Positions 44,597 through 54,627 of a stretch of DNA of 64,000 nt are shown here, piece by piece. Each line of letters starts with the position of its first letter. Positions within the stretch are counted from its first letter, which is position 1. A program made the translations under genes and the position numbers. The notes beneath the pieces were generated by a model. It was not told the origin of the DNA. It worked only from the letters and a program-made list of their open reading frames with translations, and made no database searches. The stretch covers positions 124,001 to 188,000 of the forward strand of contig NZ_WTLI01000003.1 of assembly GCF_011421635.1 (NCBI RefSeq). Reading direction: 5' to 3'. The DNA comes from Paenibacillus turpanensis (GTDB taxonomy: Bacteria > Bacillota > Bacilli > Paenibacillales > YIM-B00363).

Positions 44597-46792
44597 ATGC
44601 TGAAGAAGATCAAACTGCAAATGAAGAAATCCAACGTAGACCGGCAACGAATCTCGGGAGGCATACGAAATACTCGGGCTTTTGCAGAAAAGGTACTGAA
44701 GCCGATTTCGATGGTGTTAGACCGCTTCAAGTATTGGCAAAAATTCGGATTTGTGACGGTGCTTTTTTTAATCCCTCTTGTGCTGGTAACATCTTTTTTG
44801 GTAAATGATTTAAACGGGGTCATCCGTACGACAAAAGCAGAAAAGGAAGGCGTTCAGGCGGTTATTCCGCTCAAAACCTTGCTTACTCACGTGCAGCAGC
44901 ATCGAGGCTTATTAAGCGGGGTGCTGAATGGAGACAGCAGTTTGCGTGAAGCGGCTCTGAAAAAGCAGGAGGAAATTGACGCGGATCTCGCGGCAGTAGC
45001 TGCGGTGCATGATCGCTTCGGCAAACAATGGGGCTCGCAGGAACGGTGGGAGGCCATTAATCGGCAATGGAGCGAGCTGAAGACAACCGCCTTGTCGATG
45101 CAGTCATTTCAAAGCTTTGAGGGACACACGAAGCTGATTTCCGATATCTTAAAGCTGATGTCGTTTATCGCTGACAATTCCTCTCTTACTTTGGATCCGC
45201 AGGCGGATACGTACAAGCTGATGGACATGACCGTACATACGATTCCGGAGCTGTCGGAAGCGATCGGACAGATTCGCGGAAGAGGCACGGGAGCGGCGGC
45301 GACAAAGACGGTTTCTACGGAGGATCGCGAGCAGCTGCTTACGCTGCGCAAGCTTTCGGATGAGAAGCTCAAGGATCTGCAATACGTTTCGGAAATGCTT
45401 GGTCAGGAAAATCCGGAGCTTAAGCCGATGCTGCAGGAGCAAATGACGAAAGTGAGCGAAAGCTTTCTGATTTACTTTAGAGAGCTGGAAAATAACTTCC
45501 TCGTTTCCTCCTCGGTTTCAACTAAGCCCGATGTGTTTTTCCAAGCAGGCACGAAGCTGCTGGACACGCTTTTTGGAATGCATGATGTTTTGACTCAAGA
45601 GCTCAATCATAAGTTGGAGCAGCGGATCTCGAAGGATGCATGGGCGCGCAATCTGATCCTTCTGGTTGTTGTCGTAGTTACGCTGGCCGTATACGTTGTG
45701 TTCGCAGCCCTTTATCAATCGATCCGGCAGGCCGTAGGCGAGCTGAACCGGGTGTCGGCTTCCTTAGCAGCGGGAGATTTAACGGCTAGGTACGAACTGA
45801 CCAGCAAGGATGAAATGAACGATGCGGGATTGTCGTTTAACCGGGTTGCCGATGAATTTCACCGCGTCGTTGCGATGAGCCGGCAGCAGACGGAGGAAAT
45901 CGCCGAATCGGCGGGCCGCCAGCAGGAAATTTCGTCGGAAGCGTCGCAAGGGGTGGCGGAGGTCGTTCAAGCCGTTCGGCAAATTGCCGCAGGAGCTTCG
46001 CAGCAGCTCCGTTCTACGGAAGAGATGTCACGCGCTATGGATGAGATGGCGTCAGGTCTGATGAGAGTGACCGAAAATGCTTCGGTATCGGCCGAAGCGG
46101 CTGCCGAGGCGTCGCAGCAGGCGGAAGAGGGCAGCATCAAAGTCCGTACGGCGGTAGGGCAAATGGAAACGATCCGGGCAAAAATGTCCGGAGTCAGCGG
46201 CAGCGTGCAGGAGCTTGCCGAGGTCTCGGCTCAGGTCGCGTCCGCCATGGGCGTAATCACGGATATCGCCGCACAAACACAGCTGCTTTCTTTAAATGCC
46301 TCGATCGAGGCGGCGCGTGCCGGAGAGCATGGGCGTGGCTTCGCTGTCGTCGCATCGGAGGTGCAGAAGCTGGCCGTAAGCTGCTCCGCTTCCGCGAAAT
46401 CGATACTGGAGCGTGTCGAGCAGCTTCGCCGGTCCGCTGCATCAGCGATTACGGAAACCGAGCAGGGCAACGCCGAAATCGATAAGGGCAACCGCATGAT
46501 CCACGAGGCCGGGACCGCATTTGAAAGCATCGTGGCGGCGGTTCAGCGTGTCTCCCAGCAAATGCAGGAGGTATCCGCCGCGTCGGAGGAGATGTCCGCC
46601 GGATCGCAGCAGGTATCGGCTTCGGCGGCGGAAACGGTATCCGCGGCGGAAACCGCGGACAAGCTGTCGCAGCGGGCCGCGCAAATTTCTGAGGCGCAGC
46701 TTAAAGCGATGAAGGAACTGGCAGAGTCTGGCCAGAGACTCGGCCGTTTGTCCGCCGAAATGGAAGAGGCGGTCAAGCTTTATAAGCTGTAG
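44597..46792 (+). CDS. Methyl-accepting chemotaxis protein
   Basis: A 731-residue receptor. One membrane helix lies near residues 48-70, and a second near 350-372 bounds an extracellular helical sensor domain of about 280 residues (with [18 protein letters not shown], similar to NIT-type sensor bundles). A HAMP domain follows ([18 protein letters not shown]), then a long coiled coil with the signalling tip [20 protein letters not shown] and [15 protein letters not shown]. The cytoplasmic part is long and Ser/Ala/Glu-rich near methylation helices. The ligand cannot be told. GAGGGAGAG precedes the ATG. Confidence 0.93.
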   Translation: MLKKIKLQMKKSNVDRQRISGGIRNTRAFAEKVLKPISMVLDRFKYWQKFGFVTVLFLIPLVLVTSFLVNDLNGVIRTTKAEKEGVQAVIPLKTLLTHVQQHRGLLSGVLNGDSSLREAALKKQEEIDADLAAVAAVHDRFGKQWGSQERWEAINRQWSELKTTALSMQSFQSFEGHTKLISDILKLMSFIADNSSLTLDPQADTYKLMDMTVHTIPELSEAIGQIRGRGTGAAATKTVSTEDREQLLTLRKLSDEKLKDLQYVSEMLGQENPELKPMLQEQMTKVSESFLIYFRELENNFLVSSSVSTKPDVFFQAGTKLLDTLFGMHDVLTQELNHKLEQRISKDAWARNLILLVVVVVTLAVYVVFAALYQSIRQAVGELNRVSASLAAGDLTARYELTSKDEMNDAGLSFNRVADEFHRVVAMSRQQTEEIAESAGRQQEISSEASQGVAEVVQAVRQIAAGASQQLRSTEEMSRAMDEMASGLMRVTENASVSAEAAAEASQQAEEGSIKVRTAVGQMETIRAKMSGVSGSVQELAEVSAQVASAMGVITDIAAQTQLLSLNASIEAARAGEHGRGFAVVASEVQKLAVSCSASAKSILERVEQLRRSAASAITETEQGNAEIDKGNRMIHEAGTAFESIVAAVQRVSQQMQEVSAASEEMSAGSQQVSASAAETVSAAETADKLSQRAAQISEAQLKAMKELAESGQRLGRLSAEMEEAVKLYKL

Positions 46793-46870
46793 TCGCGGCT
46801 ATGATTGCGGCTGTAACTGCGTCACCCTGTAAAGTAACGAGCGCTGCTGCGGTTTGAGCACTGTCTCAAT

Positions 46871-46899
46871 TTGTACATGCGTTCTGCTTGTAGTACAAT
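46871..46899 (+). promoter_or_regulatory. Sigma-A promoter of ppiB
   Basis: TTGTAC (46871-46876) and TACAAT (46894-46899) with an exact 17-base spacer, about 35 bases before the gene. Confidence 0.7.
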
Positions 46900-46933
46900 A
46901 CAAGCATCTTGTTAAGGTCAGGAGTGGAACCAA

Positions 46934-47365
46934 TTGGCAAAGCAGGCGAACATTAAGATGGAAAACGGTGCAGAAATCGTGATCGACTTGTTTGAAAACG
47001 ATGCGCCGAATACGGTAGCGAATTTTGAAAAGCTGGCGAATTCCGGTTATTACAACGGTTTGAACTTTCACCGGGTCATTCCAGGCTTCGTTGCACAGGG
47101 CGGATGCCCGAACGGCGACGGCCGTGGAGGCCCAGGTTATACCATTAAGTGCGAAATCAACCCGAACAAGCATGAGCGCGGCTCTCTTGCAATGGCGCAT
47201 GCAGGCCCGAACACTGGCGGAAGCCAGTTTTATGTCTGCTACCAGCCGCAGCCGCATCTTGACGGACTGCACACCGTGTTTGGCAAGGTTGTAAAGGGCA
47301 TGGAGCATATCGATGCCTTCCGCGGCCATGACAAAATGGAGACGGTAGAAATTAAAGAAGTGTAA
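46934..47365 (+). CDS. ppiB: Peptidyl-prolyl cis-trans isomerase, cyclophilin type
   Basis: A 143-residue cyclophilin: [33 protein letters not shown] (catalytic Arg, Phe and Gln), [19 protein letters not shown] and [17 protein letters not shown]. There is no signal peptide, so it acts in the cytoplasm on proline bonds. The start is TTG after GTCAGGAGTGG. It is a single-gene unit closed by a strong terminator. Confidence 0.95.
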   Translation: MAKQANIKMENGAEIVIDLFENDAPNTVANFEKLANSGYYNGLNFHRVIPGFVAQGGCPNGDGRGGPGYTIKCEINPNKHERGSLAMAHAGPNTGGSQFYVCYQPQPHLDGLHTVFGKVVKGMEHIDAFRGHDKMETVEIKEV

Positions 47366-47378
47366 TAGCGATATAGGG

Positions 47379-47418
47379 AAGAGCCTTCCTCAACATTGGG
47401 GAAGGCTCTTACTTTTTT
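47379..47418 (+). terminator. Terminator after ppiB
   Basis: A perfect 11-base stem AAGAGCCTTCC/GGAAGGCTCTT followed by ACTTTTTT. Confidence 0.9.
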
Positions 47419-47437
47419 GAAGCAGCGAACGAACTTC

Positions 47438-47466
47438 TTGCAATTTCCCCGTTTTGGTGATAATAT
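47438..47466 (+). promoter_or_regulatory. Candidate promoter of the riboflavin operon
   Basis: TTGCAA (47438-47443) and TAATAT (47461-47466) with a 17-base spacer, about 65 bases before the FMN riboswitch. Confidence 0.55.
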
Positions 47467-47532
47467 TCATTTCAATGTAAGTGAATCATTGGGATGGATA
47501 ACCTCCCGATGCGACAAATTTCATACGATGTG

Positions 47533-47716
<184 letters not shown>

Positions 47717-47868
47717 GAACGGTTACATATGTGCGCGGCAGAACGTACCTTTTTTCACAATGAATGAGGGTCAATCTGAAACGTCTATTTCCTGCACCCG
47801 ATTTGGTGCAATATTGGATGTTCTATGTTTTCTGCGGATTGTACATCGATAAACCCTTCGTTTCCTAT

Positions 47869-47910
47869 GCCCTTGATGCCCTGAAGCGTCAAGGGCTTTT
47901 CGGTTTTTTA
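47869..47910 (+). terminator. Riboswitch-controlled terminator before ribD
   Basis: A perfect eight-base stem GCCCTTGA/TCAAGGGC with a 12-base loop, followed by TTTTCGGTTTTTT. It lies 14 bases before the ribD start. The stretch between the riboswitch and this hairpin (47717-47868) should hold the antiterminator. Confidence 0.85.
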
Positions 47911-47923
47911 GGGGGTTGATGGC

Positions 47924-49051
47924 TTGGATAGCTCGGAATTCATGACTGATGAATTTTATATGAAGCTGGCGCTGCAAATGGCATCCGGAGCGTTAGGACA
48001 AACCGGAGTGAACCCGGTCGTCGGCTGTGTTGTTGTAAAAGCTGGCCGGATTGTCGGCATGGGAGCGCATCTTAAGCGCGGTGAAGGCCATGCGGAGGTA
48101 CACGCGCTCAATATGGCCGGAGCGGAAGCTGAGGGCAGTACCGTGTACGTCACGCTTGAGCCCTGCAGCCACTATGGGAAAACGCCGCCTTGCGCGAGCC
48201 GCCTTGTGCAGGAAAAGGTGAAGCGGGTTGTTATCGCTTCGCTGGATCCGAACCCGCTGGTGGCGGGCAAGGGAGCTGCGCTGCTGCGGGAAGCCGGGAT
48301 TGATGTCAGCACCGGCGTGCTTGCCGAAGAAGCGAGCCGCCTCAATGAGGCGTTCAATAAGTATATTGTGCACCGCCTGCCATTTGTGACGCTGAAGACG
48401 GCCAGCACGCTGGATGGAAAAATCGCTTCGCGAACCGGGGACAGCAAGTGGATCACCGGCGAGCAAAGCAGAGCTTTCGTTCACACGCTCCGCCACCGGC
48501 ATGCCGGGATTATGGTTGGTGCCGGCACCGTTTTGGCCGATGATCCCTCGCTCACCACGAGGTTGACGGTACCGGCGCTCGATCCGGTGCGTATAATTGC
48601 CGATTCGCAGCTGCGGATTCCGCTTGGAGCGAAAGTGCTTCAAACGGAAGGAACGCCTGCGATCATTCTGACCACGTCAGCTGCGTCTGACCGCAAGAAA
48701 GCTGAGCTTGAGCGTGAGGGGGCTGTCGTGATGGAATGCGGCAGCGGGCCGATGGTTGACCTGAAGCTTGCTATGAAGCTGCTTGGGGAGCGCGAAATTT
48801 CCTCTATCCTGTTGGAAGGGGGAGGGACGCTGAACGGCGCAATGCTGCAGCATCGGCTCATCGATAAGATCATGCTGTTCTTCGCACCGAAAATTATCGG
48901 AGGCGGGAAGCTGGCACCCGGCACCTTTGACTTCGACGGGGCCGCTCTAATGAGCGAAGCGGTTCCCTTAAAGCGTGTTTCCGTCGAGCAGTTCGGAGAC
49001 GATGTATGTATAGCGGGTTATCCCGTTTACGATAAAGGCGGTGATGAATAA
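47924..49051 (+). CDS. ribD: Riboflavin-specific deaminase / reductase
   Basis: A 375-residue bifunctional enzyme. The N-terminal deaminase has the zinc motifs GHAEVHALN and LEPCSHYGKTPPCAS; the C-terminal reductase has TLKTASTLDGKIASRTGDSK and LLEGGGTLNGAML. It performs the second and third steps of riboflavin synthesis from GTP. The start is TTG after AGGGGGTTGATGG. The stop is followed immediately by ribE. Confidence 0.95.
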   Translation: MDSSEFMTDEFYMKLALQMASGALGQTGVNPVVGCVVVKAGRIVGMGAHLKRGEGHAEVHALNMAGAEAEGSTVYVTLEPCSHYGKTPPCASRLVQEKVKRVVIASLDPNPLVAGKGAALLREAGIDVSTGVLAEEASRLNEAFNKYIVHRLPFVTLKTASTLDGKIASRTGDSKWITGEQSRAFVHTLRHRHAGIMVGAGTVLADDPSLTTRLTVPALDPVRIIADSQLRIPLGAKVLQTEGTPAIILTTSAASDRKKAELEREGAVVMECGSGPMVDLKLAMKLLGEREISSILLEGGGTLNGAMLQHRLIDKIMLFFAPKIIGGGKLAPGTFDFDGAALMSEAVPLKRVSVEQFGDDVCIAGYPVYDKGGDE

Positions 49052-49732
49052 ATGTTTACCGGAATTATTGAAGAAATCGGCCGGTTGAAGCGGATCAGCC
49101 GCAAAGGCCAGGCGATGGTGATTACGGTGGAAGCCCGCAAGGTGCTGGAGGATGTGCATTTGGGCGACAGCATTGCTGTCAATGGCGTATGTTTGACGGT
49201 TGTCGAATTTGACGCAAGCAGCTTTAGCGTCGATGTGATGCCCGAAACGTTCCGCAAAACGACGCTAAAGGATTTGCAGCCCGGCTCCCCGCTTAATCTG
49301 GAACGGGCAATGGCCGCCAATGGCCGTTTCGGCGGACATATTGTGCAGGGTCACGTGGATTCCCAGGGTGTCATCAAGGAGCGTTACGAGGAAGACAATG
49401 CCGTCGTATTCCGCATTGAGCCCGTAAAGCAGGAAACGCTAAAGTATATCGTGACCACCGGATCGATTACGCTGGACGGCATCTCACTTACCGTCGTTCT
49501 CGCGGGTGACCGTGACTTTACAGTGTCGATTATCCCGCACACGTTAAAGGAGACCGTGCTTCAGCATAAATATGCCGGCGATGCGCTGAATATCGAATGC
49601 GACTTTGTCGGCAAGTATATCGAGCGTTTTCTGCAATTCGGCCAAGATCGAGGGGATCAAGGCACTCACAGCAGGAGGTCTAGCGGCAGAATGACGATGG
49701 AGTTTTTAGCGGAAAACGGTTTTACATCATAA
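49052..49732 (+). CDS. ribE: Riboflavin synthase alpha chain
   Basis: A 226-residue protein of two tandem lumazine-binding barrels: MFTGIIEEIGRLKRI, SIAVNGVCLTVVEF, then the second repeat GGHIVQGHVDSQGVI and TGSITLDGISLTVV. It dismutates two lumazines to riboflavin. The ATG directly follows the ribD stop, with GGCGGTGATG as ribosome site inside ribD. The C-terminal tail after IERFLQFG is somewhat extended and basic. Confidence 0.95.
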   Translation: MFTGIIEEIGRLKRISRKGQAMVITVEARKVLEDVHLGDSIAVNGVCLTVVEFDASSFSVDVMPETFRKTTLKDLQPGSPLNLERAMAANGRFGGHIVQGHVDSQGVIKERYEEDNAVVFRIEPVKQETLKYIVTTGSITLDGISLTVVLAGDRDFTVSIIPHTLKETVLQHKYAGDALNIECDFVGKYIERFLQFGQDRGDQGTHSRRSSGRMTMEFLAENGFTS

Positions 49733-49786
49733 GAAAGACATTACCTTAACATAACGCTAGACCAGAGAGAAACGGAGGAACGGAGT

Positions 49787-51022
49787 ATGTCGGATACATC
49801 CAAGGAGCAATCGGTTAAGCGGCTCGATCCGATTGAAGAAGCCATCTACGATTTAATGATGGGGAAGGTCGTTATCGTCGTCGATGACGAGGATCGGGAA
49901 AATGAAGGCGACTTTATCGCTCTGGCAGAGAAGGCGACCCCCGAAGTGATAAACTTTATGATTACCGAGGGCCGCGGTCTTGTCTGCGTGCCGATCGAGG
50001 AGAAGCGGGCGCAGCAGCTTGATTTGCCGCTAATGGTGTCCAAAAACACCGATTATCACGGTACGGCCTTTACGGTTTCGGTCGATCATATGGATACGAC
50101 CACCGGAATTTCCGCGCATGAGCGTTCGCAGACGGTAAAAGCGCTAATCGATTCGTCCACGAAGCCGGAGCACTTCCGCCGGCCGGGGCATATTTTCCCG
50201 CTGATCGCGAAGAATGGCGGAGTGCTGCGCAGAGCCGGGCACACGGAAGCGGCGGTTGATCTTGCAAAAATGTGCGGCTCCTATCCCGCGGCCGTTATCT
50301 GTGAAATCATCAAAGAGGACGGATCCATGGCCAGATTGCCCGATCTGTTTGAAATCGCCCAAAAGCATCAGCTGAAAATTGTTTCGATTCGCGATCTCAT
50401 TCACTACCGTAATGAAAAAGATAATTTGGTTCATCGCGAGGTCGAAGTGAAGATGCCAACCGATTTCGGGCAGTTCACCGCGATTGCGTACACGAATGAA
50501 GTGGATAACAAGGAGCACGTCGCCTTGGTAAAGGGAACGATTGATCCGGATCAGCCGACCCTTATTCGTGTTCACAGCGAATGCTTGACGGGGGATGTTT
50601 TTCATTCCCACCGCTGCGACTGCGGTCCGCAGCTTGCCGCTGCACTGAAGCAGATTGACGACAACGGCTCGGGTGTGCTTCTCTATATGAGGCAGGAGGG
50701 CCGCGGAATCGGCCTGATCAATAAGCTGAAGGCGTACGCTCTGCAGGAGCAGGGATTGGATACCGTCGATGCCAATCTGAAGCTGGGCTTTGCACCGGAT
50801 CTGCGAGATTACGGAATCGGGGCGCAAATCTTAAAGGATTTGGGCGTCAGCCAAATTCGTCTGCTTACAAACAACCCTCGCAAGATCAAGGGGCTTGAGG
50901 GGTATGGCCTTAAGGTTGTGGAGCGCGTGCCGCTGCAAATGGACGCCAATGACGATAACACGAACTACCTGCGCACGAAAAAAGCGAAGCTCGGTCATTT
51001 ATTGCAATTTGCCGAGGAATAG
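49787..51022 (+). CDS. ribBA: 3,4-dihydroxy-2-butanone-4-phosphate synthase / GTP cyclohydrolase II
   Basis: A 411-residue fusion. The RibB half has [20 protein letters not shown] and [20 protein letters not shown]; the RibA half has [20 protein letters not shown] with zinc cysteines, [18 protein letters not shown] and [17 protein letters not shown]. It makes both precursors of riboflavin. GGAGGAACGGAG precedes the ATG. Both catalytic halves look intact. Confidence 0.96.
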   Translation: MSDTSKEQSVKRLDPIEEAIYDLMMGKVVIVVDDEDRENEGDFIALAEKATPEVINFMITEGRGLVCVPIEEKRAQQLDLPLMVSKNTDYHGTAFTVSVDHMDTTTGISAHERSQTVKALIDSSTKPEHFRRPGHIFPLIAKNGGVLRRAGHTEAAVDLAKMCGSYPAAVICEIIKEDGSMARLPDLFEIAQKHQLKIVSIRDLIHYRNEKDNLVHREVEVKMPTDFGQFTAIAYTNEVDNKEHVALVKGTIDPDQPTLIRVHSECLTGDVFHSHRCDCGPQLAAALKQIDDNGSGVLLYMRQEGRGIGLINKLKAYALQEQGLDTVDANLKLGFAPDLRDYGIGAQILKDLGVSQIRLLTNNPRKIKGLEGYGLKVVERVPLQMDANDDNTNYLRTKKAKLGHLLQFAEE

Positions 51023-51134
51023 TAACATTTTCCGCCGTATTACAGCAGCGAAAGCAACAACAAAGATTTTACTATTTGATTTTCGTGAAGCACTTTAACT
51101 AAAATATAGATCGATTAAGGAGAGAACTGTTATT

Positions 51135-51605
51135 ATGCCGCATATTTTCGAAGGAAACCTAGTATCGCAAGGATTAAAGTATGGAATCGTCGTAGGACGT
51201 TTTAACGAATTCATTTCCTCGAAGCTCTTGGGAGGCGCGCTCGACGCTTTAAAGCGTCACGGAGCGGATGATAACGAGGTATCGGTTGCTTGGGTGCCGG
51301 GAGCGTTCGAAATTCCTCTAATCGCGCAAAAAATGGCCGAGAGCGGCAAGTACGACGCCGTTATTACCCTGGGAGCGGTTATTCGCGGATCTACACCGCA
51401 TTTTGATTATGTGTGCAATGAAGCTGCGAAAGGGGTGGCAGCGATCGGCTTGAAAACGGGTGTGCCTACCATCTTCGGCGTATTGACGGTTGATTCGATC
51501 GAGCAGGCGATTGAGAGAGCGGGCACAAAAGCAGGAAACAAAGGCTGGGAAGCTGCAGTTACCGCCATTGAAATGGCGAATTTGTCGAAACAGTTCGAAA
51601 AATAA
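51135..51605 (+). CDS. ribH: 6,7-dimethyl-8-ribityllumazine synthase
   Basis: A 156-residue protein: [55 protein letters not shown] and [20 protein letters not shown]. It joins the two branches of riboflavin synthesis and forms icosahedral shells with RibE in Bacillus. AAGGAGAG precedes the ATG. It ends the rib group; a hairpin terminator separates it from scpA. Confidence 0.96.
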   Translation: MPHIFEGNLVSQGLKYGIVVGRFNEFISSKLLGGALDALKRHGADDNEVSVAWVPGAFEIPLIAQKMAESGKYDAVITLGAVIRGSTPHFDYVCNEAAKGVAAIGLKTGVPTIFGVLTVDSIEQAIERAGTKAGNKGWEAAVTAIEMANLSKQFEK

Positions 51606-51629
51606 TTGAACAGGATCATTTTCCAGCAG

Positions 51630-51693
51630 GACATTTTACGCTCCATGAAGTATATTAAATGGATGCTGTAAAATGTCTTGTTTCTTTTCCCGG
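51630..51693 (+). terminator. Terminator between ribH and scpA
   Basis: A ten-base stem GACATTTTAC (51630-51639) with GTAAAATGTC (51668-51677), a long 28-base loop and the T-rich tail TTGTTTCTTTT. Confidence 0.7.
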
Positions 51694-51702
51694 AGGAGTT
51701 CT

Positions 51703-52488
51703 ATGTCTGTATCGTACAAGCTGAACACATTCGAAGGTCCGCTCGATCTGCTGCTGCATTTGATCGATAAGGCTGAGGTGGATATTTACGATATCCCGAT
51801 CAGTGACATTACGGATCAATATTTTGCCTTCATGGATACGATGCATGAGCTTCAGCTGGAGCTGGCCAGCGAATTTGTGCTGATGGCGTCCACCTTGCTC
51901 GCCATTAAAAGCAAAATGCTGCTGCCAAAGCCTCCCGTGATCGAGCTCGATTACGAGTACGAGGAGGATCTGGAGGATCCCCGGGCGGAGCTTGTTCAAA
52001 AATTAATCGAATACCGTAAATATAAAGGCATCGCCGATCATTTGCGCGAACGGGAGCTGGACCGCAGCTTAATCTACTCGAAGGAGCCGGAGGATCTGTC
52101 TCCCTTCGTCGTTGAGGTTCAGGAAAACCCGCTGCTTGGCCTGCAGCCGTTTGATTTGCTGCTTGCCTTTCAGAAGGTGCTGCGCAAGTCGCAGCGCAGA
52201 GATCGTGTCGCGCATATTCGCCGCGATGAAATTTCGGTCAAGGACCGGATGAAGCAGGTGCTTTCAGCCCTTGTCAGTCAAGGCGGACGCATGCTGTTTT
52301 CCCGGATGTTTTCAGAGGACATGACCCGCGAAGACATCGTGGTTTCGTTTTTAGCATTATTGGAGCTGATGAAGATGAAGAAAATTTCCTGCTTCCAGCA
52401 CCGGTTGTTTGAGGATATCGTCATAACGGCTTCCGGGGAAGGAGGTGCTGTGGACGATGGATTACCGGGAGATGAAATCCGTTATTGA
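51703..52488 (+). CDS. scpA: Segregation and condensation protein A
   Basis: A 261-residue kleisin. The N-terminal domain begins YKLNTFEGPLDLLLHLIDKA and contains SEFVLMASTLLAIKSKMLLP; a middle acidic linker (DYEYEEDLEDPRAEL) and a C-terminal winged helix (FLALLELMKMKKISCFQ) follow. It bridges the heads of the SMC dimer. The ATG follows GGAGGAG. The gene's end overlaps the scpB start by 32 bases. Confidence 0.95.
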   Translation: MSVSYKLNTFEGPLDLLLHLIDKAEVDIYDIPISDITDQYFAFMDTMHELQLELASEFVLMASTLLAIKSKMLLPKPPVIELDYEYEEDLEDPRAELVQKLIEYRKYKGIADHLRERELDRSLIYSKEPEDLSPFVVEVQENPLLGLQPFDLLLAFQKVLRKSQRRDRVAHIRRDEISVKDRMKQVLSALVSQGGRMLFSRMFSEDMTREDIVVSFLALLELMKMKKISCFQHRLFEDIVITASGEGGAVDDGLPGDEIRY

Positions 52489-53113
52489 GGGGCTGCTGTT
52501 CGCCGCAGGCAATGAAGGCATGGACATTAAGCAGCTGGCCGAAGTATTGGAGATGGATGCAAAAAGCACCTTGGAGCTGGTATCTGAGCTTCAGGACGAA
52601 TTAAAGCGGCAGCGCCGAGGGATACAAATCATGGAAATCGCCGGTGCGTACCAGCTGACCACCTTAGCGGAGCATGCCCCCTTCTTTAACAGGTTGGCGC
52701 AATCCCCGACGCGGGCGACCCTGTCACAGGCCGCTTTGGAAACGTTGGCGATCGTTGCCTATAAGCAGCCGATTACTCGGGTGGAGATCGAAGAAATCCG
52801 CGGCGTAAAGTCAGATCGGGCGCTGCAGACGCTTGTGGCGAAGGATCTGATTCGCGAGGTCGGGCGTGCGGAAGCGGTGGGCAGGCCGATTTTATATGGA
52901 ACGACGAAGCAATTTTTGGATTATTTCGGCTTGAATCACTTGGAAGATATGCCGGATACGAACGCGTTTGAGGATCGGGACCGTTTGGAGGAGGAAACGC
53001 GTATGCTGTTCGAGCGTATGGGTGGACGCCAAATGACGATCGAAGAGGTTTCGGAGGGTTCGCCTTCGGCTGCACCTTCACCTGTTTTTCCTGAGGACCC
53101 CGATGAGGCGTAA
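52457..53113 (+). CDS. scpB: Segregation and condensation protein B
   Basis: A 218-residue protein of two winged-helix domains: SVIEGLLFAAGNEGMDIKQL, GAYQLTTLAEHAPFF, LSQAALETLAIVAYKQPITR and EIEEIRGVKSDRALQTL, then GRPILYGTTKQFLDYFGL. It dimerises and binds ScpA in the condensin complex. The ATG at 52457 follows GGAGGTG and lies inside scpA. The acidic/serine tail after residue 185 is likely flexible. Confidence 0.95.
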   Translation: MDYREMKSVIEGLLFAAGNEGMDIKQLAEVLEMDAKSTLELVSELQDELKRQRRGIQIMEIAGAYQLTTLAEHAPFFNRLAQSPTRATLSQAALETLAIVAYKQPITRVEIEEIRGVKSDRALQTLVAKDLIREVGRAEAVGRPILYGTTKQFLDYFGLNHLEDMPDTNAFEDRDRLEEETRMLFERMGGRQMTIEEVSEGSPSAAPSPVFPEDPDEA

Positions 53114-53156
53114 AGGATAAATTCATTCGCATTGGAACATATTTGTTGGTGATAAT

Positions 53157-53202
53157 AAACTTTGTAGCGGCGCCTGCTGGCACTTGCTGCAAAGTTTTTT
53201 TG
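53157..53202 (+). terminator. Terminator after scpB
   Basis: AAACTTTG...AGC pairs with GCTGCAAAGTTT around a G/C-rich loop, followed by a T run (TTTTTTTG). Confidence 0.75.
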
Positions 53203-53218
53203 TTAGGGGGAAAACGGT

Positions 53219-53881
53219 TTGCTGTGGTGGTTTCTCATTTTATTTGCCTTGATTGCCGTATCGGCTCTGCTGCTCAGTATGGTTTCCATCCGTCTCGTCT
53301 TCCGCAGAATGGAAGAGGATGACTACGCCAGCGTGGAGGTAAAAGCTGCGTTCGGTCTTGTGAAGTATAAAGTGACGGTACCGACGGTCAAATGGAAGGG
53401 AACATCAGTGGCAGTCAAAACACAAACCTCTACCTCAATGGGCGAAGTAGGGATCAACATGGACATGCTGGAAAAGGTAATCGCTCGGCTGCGCAATTTA
53501 ATCAGCCATGTGGAACATTTTCAAGACTTGATTAAGAAGCTCTTGAAGGTTGTCCATGTAAAAGCGTTTCGCTGGGACACTCAAATTGGCCTAGGTGATG
53601 CCGTAAATACAGCGTTATCCACAGGGGTTATCTGGGGAGTAAAGAGCGGTGTGCTCGGCTATATTCATCGCCGGTTTCTTCCGCTTTCCGAACGGACGGT
53701 TATTCAAGTGTCCCCCGTGTACAACCATAAATATTTTGCCACCGAGCTGGAATGCAGAATTCAAACCCGCCTCGTCCTTATGGCATATATTGGTTGTCTT
53801 CTTATTGCCCGGATTACAAAGACTGACGGCGGGCTTAAGGTATGGTGGAACGAGTTGATCAAAAAACCGGCGCTTACATAA
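53219..53881 (+). CDS. DUF2953 membrane protein (YtfI-like)
   Basis: A 220-residue protein. Residues 2-22 form an N-terminal membrane helix, the soluble middle includes VKAAFGLVKYKVTVPTVKWK and the C-terminal half has FRWDTQIGLGDAVNTALSTG, the DUF2953 hallmark. In Bacillus it lies next to ytfJ, as here, and is a sporulation-associated protein of unknown function. The start is TTG after AGGGGGAAAAC. A hydrophobic stretch near residue 190 may be a second helix. Confidence 0.85.
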   Translation: MLWWFLILFALIAVSALLLSMVSIRLVFRRMEEDDYASVEVKAAFGLVKYKVTVPTVKWKGTSVAVKTQTSTSMGEVGINMDMLEKVIARLRNLISHVEHFQDLIKKLLKVVHVKAFRWDTQIGLGDAVNTALSTGVIWGVKSGVLGYIHRRFLPLSERTVIQVSPVYNHKYFATELECRIQTRLVLMAYIGCLLIARITKTDGGLKVWWNELIKKPALT

Positions 53882-53955
53882 CTGCGTCCGACTTGGAGAA
53901 ACTACAACCGAAATGCTTTTTCATCAACTAAGCAAATCAGAAGGAGGCTTCCCTT

Positions 53956-54498
53956 ATGTCTGATCATCCAATTCAAGGTCTCATGAAAACTGCAATGGAA
54001 AACATTAAAGAAATGGTTGATGTCAATACCATTGTAGGCGATCCGGTCGAAACGCCAGACGGCAGCGTAATTATGCCGATTTCCAAGGTTGGCTTTGGCT
54101 TTGCAGCAGGCGGCAGCGAGTTTGTCGCAGACCGCGAAGCGGATCAAACTGTATCGTTCCGCAATGACAGCATGAACGCAACGGTTGCTCTGCCATTTGG
54201 CGGCGGCAGCGGCGGCGGGGTATCCATCACGCCAATCGCGTTCCTCGTTGTCGGCAAAGAAGGCGTGAAGGTTGTTCCGCTTGACAACCAAACGCATATT
54301 GCAGAGAAGCTGATTGACTCCGCTCCTCAAGTTGTAGAGAAGATCCAGAGCATGCTTAAGGGGAAAGGAATGCAGCAGGCTCAGGCAGCGATGGGCATCA
54401 CAGGTGCGGCTTCCACGACACCAGCTGCTAGCGGTACAAGCAGCACAACTGGCACAAGCAATACGAATAACAGCAACCAGCCGAACTACATGGTCTAA
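53956..54498 (+). CDS. ytfJ: GerW-family sporulation protein YtfJ
   Basis: A 180-residue protein: HPIQGLMKTAMENIKEMVDV, VGDPVETPDGSVIMPISKVG, FGGGSGGGVSITPIAFLVVG and VKVVPLDNQTHIAEKLID, the YtfJ pattern. Its tail from about residue 145 is Thr/Ser/Asn-rich and probably disordered. GerW/YtfJ proteins are made in the forespore and affect spore germination with the ger receptors. AGAAGGAGGC precedes the ATG. A strong terminator ends the unit. Confidence 0.93.
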   Translation: MSDHPIQGLMKTAMENIKEMVDVNTIVGDPVETPDGSVIMPISKVGFGFAAGGSEFVADREADQTVSFRNDSMNATVALPFGGGSGGGVSITPIAFLVVGKEGVKVVPLDNQTHIAEKLIDSAPQVVEKIQSMLKGKGMQQAQAAMGITGAASTTPAASGTSSTTGTSNTNNSNQPNYMV

Positions 54499-54510
54499 TC
54501 GACCAAAGTG

Positions 54511-54542
54511 GCCGCATTCCATTTGGGATGCGGCTTTTTATT
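54511..54542 (+). terminator. Terminator after ytfJ
   Basis: GCCGCATTCC (54511-54520) pairs with GGGATGCGGC (54525-54534) with one G-U pair, followed by TTTTTAT. Confidence 0.88.
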
Positions 54543-54627
54543 TGCATACATATCCCTCGGGGACGGGCATATACTTGTACAAAATCGTTGTGTGACAAAG
54601 TCTTTTTGGCAATCGGAGGAGGAAATC

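Noticed and set aside
46442..46776. Opposite-strand frames in the chemotaxis receptor gene
   Set aside because: They are repetitive Arg/Ser/Leu translations of a heptad-rich coiled-coil gene, not real proteins.
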